A stretch of DNA of 64,000 bases, from NCBI GenBank assembly GCA_029203145.1, contig CP119309.1:3001001-3065000 (forward strand), read 5' to 3'. Below the pieces are notes generated by a model, which saw nothing but the letters and a program-made list of their open reading frames with translations, did no database searches and was not told the origin of the DNA. Position numbers and translations under genes: made by a program. Of this stretch, positions 1 to 9,942 are shown in pieces; the first letter of the stretch is position 1, and every line of letters starts with the position of its first letter. Origin of the DNA: Candidatus Brevundimonas phytovorans. Its GTDB lineage: Bacteria; Pseudomonadota; Alphaproteobacteria; Caulobacterales; Caulobacteraceae.

Positions 1-3000
1 GGGGAAGGTCGGCCCGGCCATGTTGACGATCTCGTTCGACAGCACGGTGGCGATGATGTCGCGACGCAGGCGGTGGCCCTTCATGTCCTCTTCGAACTTC
101 GCCAGCGGGGCCGGGAAGTAGTGGACCAGCAGGCGCTCGAAGAAGGCGTCGTCCGGGGCCGAAGAACCGACGATCTCGTCGAACAGCTCCAGCTTGGAAT
201 AGGCCGTCAGCACCGCCAGTTCAGGACGGGTCAGGGCCGCGCCTTGCAGCTTCATCTCGGCCATGCGGGCGTCGTCGGGCAGGTATTCCACCGCTCGGTT
301 CAGCTTACCCAGGGCGGTCAGATGCTGCATGAAGGCCTGCTGGGCGTCGAGCGCGTCGGGCCCCTCTGCCTGTTGCAGGGTCAGGGCCAGGGTCTGGTCG
401 TAGTTGTGCGCCAGGACCTTGAGGCCGACCTCGTCGGTCATCGACTTCAGCAGGGCGTTGCGGTCCTCGGCCTTGAGATGGCCCGAGGCGATGGCGCCGC
501 CGGTGAGGATCTTGATGTTCACCTCGTGGTCGGAGGAGTCGACGCCGGCCGAGTTGTCGATGGCGTCGGTGTTCAGGCGCATGCCGGCCCGCGCCGCCTC
601 GATGCGGCCCAGCTGGGTGGCGCCCAGGTTGGCGCCTTCGCCGAGGACCAGGGCCCGGACCTCGCCGCCGTTGATGCGGATGGCGTCGTTGGCCTTGTCG
701 CCGGCCTGGGCGTTGGTCTCGCCCGCGCCCTTGATGTAGGTGCCGATGCCGCCGAAGTAGAGCAGCTCGGCGCGCGCCTTGAGGATGGCCTGCATCAGGG
801 TGGTCGGGTCGACGGTGTCGGCCTCGATGTCCAGCAGGGCCTTGATCTGCGGCGTCAGGGTGATGGTCTTGGCCGCGCGCGAGAAGACGCCGCCGCCCTC
901 CGAGATCAGGCTCTTGTCATAGTCCTGCCAGCTGGTGCGCGGCGTCTCGAACAGGCGCTGGCGTTCGGCGAAGGACTTGGCCGTGTCCGGGTTGGGGTCG
1001 ATGAAGATGTCGCGGTGATCGAAGGCGGCGACCAGCTTGATCGCCTTGGACAGCAGCATGCCGTTGCCGAAGACGTCGCCGGACATATCGCCGACGCCGA
1101 CCACGGTGAAGGGTTCGGACTGGATGTCCTTGCCCATCTCGCGGAAGTGGCGCTTGACCGCCTCCCAGGCGCCGCGCGCGGTGATGCCCATCTCCTTGTG
1201 GTCATACCCGGCCGAACCGCCCGAGGCGAAGGCGTCGTCCAGCCAGAAGCCGTAGGACTGGCTCACGCCGTTGGCGATGTCCGAGAAGGTCGCCGTGCCC
1301 TTGTCGGCGGCTACGACCAGATAGGGATCGTCGCCTTCCCAGGCCACGACATTGGCCGGGCGGACGGGCGCGCCGTCGCCGACGATGTTGTCGGTGATGT
1401 CCAGCAGGCCGGACAGGAAGGTCTTGTAGGCGCGGATGGCTTCGGCCTGGACCGCGTCGCGATCGCCGCCGACCGGCAGCTGCTTCGGATAGAAGCCGCC
1501 CTTGGAGCCGACCGGCACGATGACCGAGTTCTTGACCTGCTGGGCCTTCACCAGACCCAGGACCTCGGTGCGGAAGTCGTCGCGACGATCCGACCAGCGC
1601 AAGCCGCCGCGCGCCACGGGGCCGAAGCGCAGGTGGACGCCCTCGATGTGCGGGGCCCAGACGAAGATCTCGCGGAACGGCTTGGGCAGGGGCAGGTCTT
1701 CAAGTTCGCGCGAGGCGATCTTGATCGAGATATGCGCCTTCGGATTTCCCTCGGCGTCGACCTGATAGAAGTTGGTGCGCTTGACGGCCCCGATCAGCAG
1801 GGCGATGCGACGCAGCACCCGGTCGTGATCCAGGCTCTTCACGTCCTGAAGCAGGGCGATGATCTTGTCGTTGAGCTCGGCGACCAGGGCCTCGCGCGCT
1901 TCGACCGCGCCGCCGTGGGCCGGATCGAACTTGGCCTTGAACAGCGACAGGATGGCGCGCGCCACGGTCGGATATTCGCGCAGAGCCGCTTCCTGCACCG
2001 CCTGCGACGGGTCGAGGCCGGTCTGCTGGCGATAGCGGGCCAGGGTGCGGATCAGGGCCGCTTCGCGCCAGTCGACGCCCAGTTCCAGCACCAGACGGTT
2101 GAAGCCGTCGCTCTCGGTGCGGCCGGTCCAGACCGCCGAGAAGGCGGCCTCGAACGGGGCCTTGATGTCGGCGAAGGTCAGGGCCTCGCCGCGCGGGTCT
2201 TCCAGCAGGAAGTCGTGGATATAGATGGGGGCGTCGCCGACGGTGCGGACGACGTGGTCCGATTCTTCCAGGGTCTTCAGGCCCATGTCGGCCAGGATCG
2301 GCAGGACGTCGGACAGGGGCACGGCCGAGCCGCGACGATAGAGCTTGAAGCGGAACTGCAGCGGGCTTTCATCCGCCGTGCGGAAGGCGCGGACAGCCAC
2401 CGGCTCGGCGTGGACGCCGTCGCCCATCGACCCGTCGTTCAGACGGTCGAACTGCTCCAGATCGGCCACGGCCTCGGCGGCGTCATAGCGATCGCGGTAG
2501 GAGACGCCGAAGCTGTCCGCCCATTTGGCGCTGGTCGGACCCACGGCGACTTCATCGACGTCGGCGGCGCGCAGGGCGGTCTCGAAGCGGTCGATCCAGC
2601 TGCGGCCGGCCTCGGCCACCTCGGCCTCCAGGGCCTTGAGGTCGGGGTTGAGGTGAGCGCCCGGCTCGACGCCGATGATGTAGTGGACGCGCGTCAGCGG
2701 CTGGTCCGACAGCTGCGGATACCAGGCCGACACCCGGCCGCCCCAGGCCTTGGCCAGGATGCCGCCGATGCGCTGGCGCAGGCCGGCGTCGAAGCGTTCG
2801 CGCGGAATGAAGCAGAGCACGGAGACAAAGCGGTCGAACGGGTCGCAGCGCGAGAACAGGCGGATGCGCGGGCGGTCATAGAGGTGCAGGATGCCGAGCG
2901 CCGTCTCCAGCAGCTCGTCCTCGCTGATCTGGAACAGCTCGTCGCGCGGGTAGTTTTCGAGAATGTTCTTCAGGCGCTTGTAGTTGTGGCTGCCCGGCGC

Positions 3001-4053
3001 CTTGCCGGCGCGGTCCAGGGCGTTGGCCACCTTGCGCCGGATCAGCGGCACCTCCTTGGCCATCTTGTCATAGGCTTCGGCAGTGAACAGGCCGACGAAA
3101 CGGGTCTCGCCCGAGGCCTTGCCGTCCGCGCCGTACCGCTTGACCCCGACGTAATCCATGTAGGCGCGGCGATGGACGCGGCTGCGGATATTGGCCTTGG
3201 CCACCGTCACCGGCTCGCTGAGGTCCAGCTGACGCTGCATGGCGGCGGTCAGGACGGCGGGTTCCGAGGCGCGACGCAGGACGCGGCGTTCCGGGTCGCC
3301 GAGGACGCCAAGCCCCTGATCCGAGACGTCCAGCGGAGCTTCCGGGGCATAGCCGCCGTCGGCGCTGCGGGGATAGGCGTAGTCGCGGGCGCCGAGGAAG
3401 ACGAAGTGATCGCTCTTGGCCCAGCGCAGGAAGGCGATGTTCTCGTCCAGAACGGCGGGATCGATGGCGGCGGGGGGGGCGGTTTCCAGCTGCTCGACCG
3501 CCTCGCGCATCAAGGCGACCATGGCGCCGTGGTCGGCCACGGCGGCGCGGACGTCGGCCATGGCCTGGGCCAGACCCTCGCCCAGGGCGTCGCGGCGCTC
3601 CTGCGGCAGGGGGTCGATGACAGCGATGATCAGCGAGTCGCGACGCCCCGCTGCAATCTCGACGATCGGGTGGAAGAGGGCGCGTACGGTGACGCCGGCG
3701 TCGGCCAGTTCGCCCAGGACGCTGTCGACCAGGAAGGGGGCGTCGTCCTGCAGGATCAGGACGCTGTCATAGCCGCTCGGCGCGCCGTCGGCGCCCGCCA
3801 GGGGGCTGACCGTGACGCGGGCCGGTTCGCCGGCCTGACGGGTCTGGGCCGAGCGCCAGGCCAGACCCAGAAGGGCGGCCAGATCGTCGCCGCCCAATTC
3901 GGGCGTTTCATCGGCGGCGTAGTCGTCAAAGGCCTGGGCCAGGAAGGACTTTTCAGCGGCGCCCGGCGGGCCGTCGACAATCCGCGCATAGGTCGCTTCC
4001 AGCGCCTCCAGAGTGGCTGGCGTGGCGGAAACTGTGCGCGGAGCGGCGGACAT
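1..4053 (-). CDS. gdhZ: NAD-specific glutamate dehydrogenase, large type (partial)
   Basis: The protein oxidatively deaminates glutamate to 2-oxoglutarate and ammonia in the cytosol. The start is the ATG at 4053 and the frame stays open to base 1, giving 1351 codons. Large alphaproteobacterial enzymes have about 1600 residues, so roughly 250 C-terminal residues lie outside the window. The long N-terminal half carries the regulatory regions. The catalytic part shows GGLRWSDRRDDF near residue 810, GSKGGFYPK near 850 (lysine region) and a nucleotide-binding stretch VVGVGDMSGD near 984. In C. crescentus the homologue GdhZ also controls FtsZ, which is family knowledge and not visible here. Strong GC3 bias leaves a 1335-codon open frame on the opposite strand, which I treat as a shadow. 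Confidence 0.95.
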   Translation of the reverse strand, partial: MSAAPRTVSATPATLEALEATYARIVDGPPGAAEKSFLAQAFDDYAADETPELGGDDLAALLGLAWRSAQTRQAGEPARVTVSPLAGADGAPSGYDSVLILQDDAPFLVDSVLGELADAGVTVRALFHPIVEIAAGRRDSLIIAVIDPLPQERRDALGEGLAQAMADVRAAVADHGAMVALMREAVEQLETAPPAAIDPAVLDENIAFLRWAKSDHFVFLGARDYAYPRSADGGYAPEAPLDVSDQGLGVLGDPERRVLRRASEPAVLTAAMQRQLDLSEPVTVAKANIRSRVHRRAYMDYVGVKRYGADGKASGETRFVGLFTAEAYDKMAKEVPLIRRKVANALDRAGKAPGSHNYKRLKNILENYPRDELFQISEDELLETALGILHLYDRPRIRLFSRCDPFDRFVSVLCFIPRERFDAGLRQRIGGILAKAWGGRVSAWYPQLSDQPLTRVHYIIGVEPGAHLNPDLKALEAEVAEAGRSWIDRFETALRAADVDEVAVGPTSAKWADSFGVSYRDRYDAAEAVADLEQFDRLNDGSMGDGVHAEPVAVRAFRTADESPLQFRFKLYRRGSAVPLSDVLPILADMGLKTLEESDHVVRTVGDAPIYIHDFLLEDPRGEALTFADIKAPFEAAFSAVWTGRTESDGFNRLVLELGVDWREAALIRTLARYRQQTGLDPSQAVQEAALREYPTVARAILSLFKAKFDPAHGGAVEAREALVAELNDKIIALLQDVKSLDHDRVLRRIALLIGAVKRTNFYQVDAEGNPKAHISIKIASRELEDLPLPKPFREIFVWAPHIEGVHLRFGPVARGGLRWSDRRDDFRTEVLGLVKAQQVKNSVIVPVGSKGGFYPKQLPVGGDRDAVQAEAIRAYKTFLSGLLDITDNIVGDGAPVRPANVVAWEGDDPYLVVAADKGTATFSDIANGVSQSYGFWLDDAFASGGSAGYDHKEMGITARGAWEAVKRHFREMGKDIQSEPFTVVGVGDMSGDVFGNGMLLSKAIKLVAAFDHRDIFIDPNPDTAKSFAERQRLFETPRTSWQDYDKSLISEGGGVFSRAAKTITLTPQIKALLDIEADTVDPTTLMQAILKARAELLYFGGIGTYIKGAGETNAQAGDKANDAIRINGGEVRALVLGEGANLGATQLGRIEAARAGMRLNTDAIDNSAGVDSSDHEVNIKILTGGAIASGHLKAEDRNALLKSMTDEVGLKVLAHNYDQTLALTLQQAEGPDALDAQQAFMQHLTALGKLNRAVEYLPDDARMAEMKLQGAALTRPELAVLTAYSKLELFDEIVGSSAPDDAFFERLLVHYFPAPLAKFEEDMKGHRLRRDIIATVLSNEIVNMAGPTFP

Positions 4054-4291
4054 GATGTGGTCTCGAACAGCACGGCCTGAGGCCGCAGGGATTTGACCGC
4101 GCCACCTTAGCGTCGCTGACGGAACTGGCTAGGCCGTCCGAGGCGGCTCAGACCCTGAATTTCAGTGTGCAGCGCACCATGTTGCGCCAAGGGCCCACAG
4201 TTGGGCGAATTCCGGTCGCCAAAACTCCGTTGACGACAACAACCGCCCCAATTCAGCCGTGATCGGGCGAGCGCGAGTGCAGCAAGGCGGT

Positions 4292-4419
4292 CTGAAAAGA
4301 ACAAGGCCGCCGAGCGTGAAACGCTCGACGGCCTGCTTGGGGTCCGGCGCAGGAGGGGGAGGGAGCGCCGGTCCTCTGGACTTCGCGGCCGGGAGGGGGA
4401 GGGGAGGCCGCGTCGTCTG
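4292..4419 (-). ncRNA. candidate small RNA with two C-rich-loop hairpins and an intrinsic terminator
   Basis: This sits in the 408-base gap between perM and the glutamate dehydrogenase and carries no convincing ORF. Read on the minus strand it contains two consecutive 7-bp hairpins (stems 4384-4390/4406-4412 and 4344-4350/4365-4371). Their 14-15 nt loops are TCCCCTCCCCCTCCC and TCCCTCCCCCTCCT. They are followed by a 12-bp hairpin with one mismatch (4305-4316/4322-4333) and the T-rich tail TTGTTCTTTTC. The loops resemble the CCUCC anti-Shine-Dalgarno loops of the alphaproteobacterial alpha-r14/CcsR (cuckoo) sRNAs. The 5' end is inferred from a promoter-like sequence. The alternative is a structured 3' UTR of perM, whose stop is only 43 bases upstream. 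Confidence 0.55.
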
Positions 4420-4425
4420 ATTGGG

Positions 4426-4453
4426 TAGATAGTCGTCAGATATGGCGGATCAA
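4426..4453 (-). promoter_or_regulatory. candidate sigma-70-type promoter for the small RNA
   Basis: On the minus strand TTGATC (4453-4448) and TATCTA (4431-4426) are separated by 16 bases and would start transcription near 4419, just before the first C-rich hairpin. The -35 element matches TTGACA in four positions; the -10 match is weaker. Confidence 0.35.
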
Positions 4454-4461
4454 GGGCAGGA

Positions 4462-5625
4462 TCAGCCGTCTTCGTCGTGTTTCTGATGCGGCGCCTTGCC
4501 GCGCCCCAAGAGGCGCTGGACCCATCCAGGACCCTCCGGCGCGGTCTCGGCCTCGAGCTTGCGCGGGGCATAGGGCTCGCCGTCGCCGGACAGCAGGACC
4601 GCGATCCAGCGCGAGCCCTTGAACTCGGCCAGGATGGCCATGGCCATCACCGCCAGCGGGGTCGAAAGGAACATGCCTGGCACGCCCCACATCTTGCCCC
4701 ACAGGGCGAGGGCCAACAGGACGACCACCGGATCGATATTCTGATTATCGCCCTGCATGCGCGGCTGGATCAAATTGCCGACGATGAACAACAGGGCCTG
4801 AAGACCGACCAGAAGAATCAGGGCGGGCCAGTAGCTTTCGAACTGGACCAGGGCGAACAGGGGCGGGGCCAGGCCGGCGATGGCGCCGCCCAACACCGGA
4901 ATGAAGCCGACGATGAAGATGACGAAGGTCCAGAACTCGGCGTTCTGAAGACCCACAGCCCGCATCAGAACCCAGGCGACCAGGCAGATCAGGGCGCCGG
5001 TGACAGCCTGAACCCACAGATAACCCTCGACCCCGCCGCGCACGCGATTGAACACCTCCAGCGCCTCATGCCGGGCGCCGCGTTCGGGGAACATGGCGAC
5101 GATCTTCTTGCGGAAACCCGCCTGCGAGGCCAGCAGGAAGCCCAGATAGACCATGACGAAGAAGGCGCCCGAGGCCACGCCCTGGGCCTGCAGGGCGGCC
5201 TGGGTCAGCCAACCGCGCACGTCGATGCCGGCGATCAGTTCGTTCAGGGTCGGGGGCTCCTGGATGCCGACCAGGCCGCTGACGTCGGCGATGATGTGGT
5301 CCAGGCGCGGCCCGATGCTGGCCGAGACGCCGGAAGCGTCGGTGAAGAAGCCGGACGCGCCGTCGACGATGATCCAGATGGACAGCAGAAAGCCGATCAC
5401 CACGACAGTCAGGGCGGCCGCCCCGGCGAAGCGCGACGGGACCGGGGTGCGATGCTCGATCGCGCGCTTCACCCCGTCGATCATGATCATCAGGAAGATG
5501 GCCATGGCCAGCGGCGTCAGGATGTCGCGCAGCCAGTAGAGGGCCGCCCCAGCCGCCACGACAGCGATCAGAACCAGGGCGTTGCGCGCGACCGACGAGG
5601 TCTGCAGGGAGATGGGCAGTTTCAT
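4462..5625 (-). CDS. AI-2E family transporter (PerM-like permease)
   Basis: A 387-residue inner-membrane protein of the AI-2E exporter/PerM family. Members have about eight transmembrane helices and are proposed to export small molecules; the substrate here is unknown. Visible helices include two N-terminal segments (about 15-55), one near 70-90, and a dense C-terminal set containing the motif FIPVLGGAIAGLAPPLFAL and the GNLIQPRMQG signature after it. The start is the ATG at 5625 (MKLPISLQTS). An upstream extension to 5877 reads as unrelated GC-rich sequence crossing the intergenic region. The C-terminal tail is charged and ends KHDEDG. The gene is divergent from the HerA-like ATPase, with 117 bases between starts. 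Confidence 0.88.
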   Translation of the reverse strand: MKLPISLQTSSVARNALVLIAVVAAGAALYWLRDILTPLAMAIFLMIMIDGVKRAIEHRTPVPSRFAGAAALTVVVIGFLLSIWIIVDGASGFFTDASGVSASIGPRLDHIIADVSGLVGIQEPPTLNELIAGIDVRGWLTQAALQAQGVASGAFFVMVYLGFLLASQAGFRKKIVAMFPERGARHEALEVFNRVRGGVEGYLWVQAVTGALICLVAWVLMRAVGLQNAEFWTFVIFIVGFIPVLGGAIAGLAPPLFALVQFESYWPALILLVGLQALLFIVGNLIQPRMQGDNQNIDPVVVLLALALWGKMWGVPGMFLSTPLAVMAMAILAEFKGSRWIAVLLSGDGEPYAPRKLEAETAPEGPGWVQRLLGRGKAPHQKHDEDG

Positions 5626-5742
5626 GAGCGGGACTGTCAGGGTCGGCGGGGACAGCGTCAATCGCTGTAAAGCCGCACGGTTCCGTCTTGCGGCCCGGTC
5701 CCGGTCAGATAACCATGCGCCCAGACGCTGGAGACCGCCCGC

Positions 5743-7260
<1,518 letters not shown>

Positions 7261-7280
7261 AGAGAGGCAGCTAAGGGTGG

Positions 7281-7493
7281 TTAGCGAACCTCTGCGGGCT
7301 GGTTAGACCTGGGTCGGTAGCTATCCACTTCCGTTTGCGAGTGAGAACACTTGCCGATCTCATCAAGATACACCCCGCCGCGATCGTAGCAGGCATCAAC
7401 GGTTAGCCAGTCATGTAGGATGAACTTCGCTCCGACCACGACACCGATTGCCGCCAGACCAACGCCAATCGCGATCACGTATCGTTTTTTCAT
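7281..7493 (-). CDS. small membrane-anchored hypothetical protein
   Basis: A 70-residue protein starting at the ATG at 7493 (MKKRYVIAIG). It has one N-terminal transmembrane segment (about 5-24) and a short outer portion with two cysteines in a DACYDRGG...GKC pattern. A longer GTG-started version from 7556 would translate a dispersed repeat (MSASDPKQTLT), so I reject that start. Base composition is clearly lower in GC than the neighbours, as is the next ORF, suggesting a small acquired patch. No function is recognised. Confidence 0.55.
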   Translation of the reverse strand: MKKRYVIAIGVGLAAIGVVVGAKFILHDWLTVDACYDRGGVYLDEIGKCSHSQTEVDSYRPRSNQPAEVR

Positions 7494-7524
7494 CGGGCTA
7501 TGAACTTGCCGCCAGACGGTCGAT

Positions 7525-7562
7525 GTCAATGTCTGTTTTGGGTCGGAAGCGGACACTTACGG
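7525..7562. repeat. dispersed MSAxxxKRT-type intergenic repeat
   Basis: The plus strand would read MSVLGRKRTLT and the minus strand MSASDPKQTLT. Both recall a short dispersed repeat that gives rise to spurious MSAxxxKRT-starting ORFs in many alphaproteobacteria (recalled, not searched). Related copies lie near 44343-44400. It separates the two orphan ORFs of this low-GC patch. Confidence 0.45.
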
Positions 7563-7570
7563 AGCCGACC

Positions 7571-7924
7571 TCAGGTTTGGTCCCAATCAAGCCAGACCTG
7601 AAACATTATGCGGTTCTTTTCCTTGGCCACATCAAGCAGCAACTGCTCGATGAACGTTACCGAGTCCGACGCCCGCTCCGGCCAGCTCTTCAACTTCTGT
7701 GTAGCGTCTTCTCCGTAGAGACTTAGGTCAAAACGGGCGACGTCGGCCCCACCATCAAGCTCGTAAGCCTCAATGTTGCTGATCACTCTATTGCCCGTCA
7801 GGCAGCGGTCTGACAGGGCCTTGAGGTCGTCCGGTGTCAGGTAGGGGCTAGGATAGTAGCCCGAGAGGCCAGCCACATAGACTGCCTTGACATCGGCCCC
7901 TCCGTCTCTCGGTTCTTTGTGCAT
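7571..7924 (-). CDS. hypothetical protein
   Basis: A 117-residue soluble protein with no signal peptide or membrane segment and no family I recognise. It contains GLSGYYPSPYLTPDDLKALSDRCL and ends FQVWLDWDQT. Its base composition is lower in GC than the flanking genes, like the 70-residue ORF beside it, which suggests both belong to an acquired or poorly ameliorated insertion between the HerA-like gene and mltA. The start at 7924 is an ATG; no clear Shine-Dalgarno sequence is visible. Confidence 0.6.
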   Translation of the reverse strand: MHKEPRDGGADVKAVYVAGLSGYYPSPYLTPDDLKALSDRCLTGNRVISNIEAYELDGGADVARFDLSLYGEDATQKLKSWPERASDSVTFIEQLLLDVAKEKNRIMFQVWLDWDQT

Positions 7925-7989
7925 ATCTGGAGGCTAGGCGATGCCGCTAATGTCGCCAACGGGTCGAAACAGACTCTGCCCTCCCAACC

Positions 7990-9054
7990 TCAGCCCTTCG
8001 GCGTCAACCGCCACATCCGCAGCGGATGGCGCACCGCCCCGGCTTCCTGGCCCGCCGCGTCGCCACGGCCGACATAGAGGTCGGCGCGGACCGGGCCGCG
8101 GATGGCCGAGCCGGTGTCCAGCGCCATGACCAGGCCGCGGTAGCTGGCGCGGGCGCCGAGCAGATTGCCGCCGTCGGCCTCGATCCAGACCGCGTCGCCA
8201 TAGGTCCAGCGCGAGGGGTCCACGGCCACGGAGCGACGCGCGGGCAGGGGGACGCCGGCGGCGCCGGTGGCCTCGTTGCCGTCGTCGGGACTGACGGTGA
8301 AGAAGATGTAGCGCGGGTTCAGGGCCATGACCGCGCGCGCCTCCGCCCCGCGATGGGCCGACAGCCAAACGCGAATGGCGTCGCCTGAGGTCCCATTTTG
8401 CGGCAGCAGGCCGCGCTCGGCCATGGGGCGGGCGATGCCGACGAACCTGGCGCCATTGTCGGCGGCGTAGGCGGCGCGCAGGCGGGCGCCGTCCGGGAAG
8501 GTCAGGGTGCCCGACCCCTGGATCTGCAGGAAGAAGAGGTCCTCGGCCCGCATCCAGGCCAGGGCCGACGACTGGGCCGAGCCCGCCTCGATCGCCGCGC
8601 GGTCGCCGACGCTCGACAGATTGGCCGGGCGGCTGAGGACCGGAGCGTCAAACTCGTCGTCGGGGGCGCGCCGCGCCGCATATTCCGGGGCGAAATAGGC
8701 GGTCAAAAGGCCGGGCCCGCCATCGTCGGTCCGGGCCTCGACGGCGACGAAATTGGCTTCAAGGAAGGCGCGGGCCTCGCTGGGCGTCAGGCGCGAAGAC
8801 GACAGGGCGCGAGCGCGCAGGCAGACGGCGTCGGCCCCTCCGCGCCGGGCCGGCCCGCAGCCGACGGCATAGGCGCGAAACGCCGCCAGATGGTCTTCCT
8901 CGGCCCAGCCGGGCAGGGCGGCGAGGCTGAAGCCCTCGACCGAGGCCGTGGGCGGAGGAACGGGACCGGGGCCTATGGGGGGCAGCGGCGTCACGCGCGG
9001 CGCCGAGGCGCAGGCCGCCGCCAGCAGCAGCAGGGCCAGGGCGGCGAGCTTCAT
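7990..9054 (-). CDS. mltA: membrane-bound lytic murein transglycosylase A (MltA)
   Basis: A 354-residue outer-membrane lipoprotein that cleaves the beta-1,4 bond between MurNAc and GlcNAc in peptidoglycan, producing 1,6-anhydro ends. The N-terminus is a lipoprotein signal with lipobox LAAAC (Cys near 16). The MltA domain follows, with FFLQIQGSGTL in the middle. The 3D domain carries the conserved signature DTGSAIRGPVRADLYVG, whose Asp near 313 corresponds to the catalytic Asp of E. coli MltA. I chose ATG 9054, which is preceded by GAGGG, over the longer frame to 9180 that lacks a signal peptide. It lies 50 bases downstream of the Tim44-like gene and is probably co-transcribed with it. Confidence 0.93.
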   Translation of the reverse strand: MKLAALALLLLAAACASAPRVTPLPPIGPGPVPPPTASVEGFSLAALPGWAEEDHLAAFRAYAVGCGPARRGGADAVCLRARALSSSRLTPSEARAFLEANFVAVEARTDDGGPGLLTAYFAPEYAARRAPDDEFDAPVLSRPANLSSVGDRAAIEAGSAQSSALAWMRAEDLFFLQIQGSGTLTFPDGARLRAAYAADNGARFVGIARPMAERGLLPQNGTSGDAIRVWLSAHRGAEARAVMALNPRYIFFTVSPDDGNEATGAAGVPLPARRSVAVDPSRWTYGDAVWIEADGGNLLGARASYRGLVMALDTGSAIRGPVRADLYVGRGDAAGQEAGAVRHPLRMWRLTPKG

Positions 9055-9104
9055 CACGCCCGACCGCCCTCGGTGCGGGACGGGCGGCAGGGCGGCGGCG
9101 CGCA

Positions 9105-9725
9105 TCAGGCGCTGGCCGGCTCGACGCGGGCCAGAGCCCAGTTGGGATCGGCGGCGCCCAGGGCGCGTTCGAAGGTCCACAGCTCGGCCGTGCGGCGTTC
9201 CTCGGTGGTCGTCTCGCCCTCGGCCGGGGTCACGGTGCTGCGCATCTCGGCCAGGAAACGAACCTTGGCGACGGCGCGGTCGTCCCTGACCGTGGCCAGT
9301 TCCAGGTCAGCGCGGGGCGGGTGCAGGAATTCGGTCTGTTCGCGGTCGCCGCGCGCTTCACGCGCCGCGATCCCGGCCTCGAACGAGGTCATGACGGTGG
9401 GGGTCAGCAGCGGCCGCAGAGCCTCGCGGTCGCCCGAGGCGTAGCCGCGCACGATGGTCTCATAGGCCTGGCGGGCGCCCTCGACGAAACGCACGGGATC
9501 GAAGCCCGGGTCGCGGGCCTTGAGCCCGGCGACGGCGGCGGCCGTGGCGGCGTCCAGGCCGGGAGCGGCGGGGGCCGGCGCCGGACCGCCAAGCGCGGCG
9601 GCTTGAGGCAGGCGGGCGTCTTCCTGAGGCTGACGCCCGACCTTCTTGCCCAGGACGTTATAGAGCATGAACAGCAGCACCGCGGCGACGATGGCGAACA
9701 TGACGATCTGGAATTGGATGGGCAC
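9105..9725 (-). CDS. Tim44/TimA-like protein, membrane-anchored
   Basis: A 206-residue protein with one N-terminal transmembrane helix (about 5-23, FQIVMFAIVAAVLLFMLY), a proline/alanine linker and a C-terminal Tim44-like domain (about 60-205). The domain contains FVEGARQAYETIVRGYASGD, typical of the family. In mitochondria Tim44 anchors Hsp70 to the import channel. Bacterial orthologues are inner-membrane proteins of unclear role. I chose GTG 9725 because AGGTGA lies at a proper distance upstream and the protein then begins directly before the helix. The gene is divergent from secB, which may hint at envelope transport. Confidence 0.85.
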   Translation of the reverse strand: MPIQFQIVMFAIVAAVLLFMLYNVLGKKVGRQPQEDARLPQAAALGGPAPAPAAPGLDAATAAAVAGLKARDPGFDPVRFVEGARQAYETIVRGYASGDREALRPLLTPTVMTSFEAGIAAREARGDREQTEFLHPPRADLELATVRDDRAVAKVRFLAEMRSTVTPAEGETTTEERRTAELWTFERALGAADPNWALARVEPASA

Positions 9726-9942
9726 GGGCTTCACCTGATTGGCGCGCGCCCAAGGGGGGCGACGGGCGCGCATCTGTTATTGTCAGGATTAGGGGGCGAT
9801 CCCGCCGCGCGCAAGGCGAGGGGGGCTCAGAACGCGGGTCTCGCCGTTGCGGCCAATAGCCTCGCCGTGGTAGTCGCGGGCCCTTCATCCCGGACCCGGA
9901 GCGGTCCGGCGTCCCTTGTTTTTCAGACTGACGGCTAACTTC

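Noticed and set aside
73..4080. A 1335-codon open frame on the plus strand opposite the glutamate dehydrogenase gene
   Set aside because: Its translation has no recognisable domain and is Gly/Val/Asp/Gln-rich, as expected from the complement of a GC3-biased gene. The minus strand encodes a clear enzyme throughout.
4107..4571. A 154-codon minus-strand ORF in the perM-gdhZ gap
   Set aside because: It runs through the hairpins and terminator of the small RNA candidate, is Arg/Ser/Pro-rich, and overlaps the end of perM in another frame.
7494..7556. GTG-started N-terminal extension of the 70-residue protein
   Set aside because: The extra residues MSASDPKQTLT are the translation of a dispersed repeat, and the ATG at 7493 begins directly before the membrane helix.
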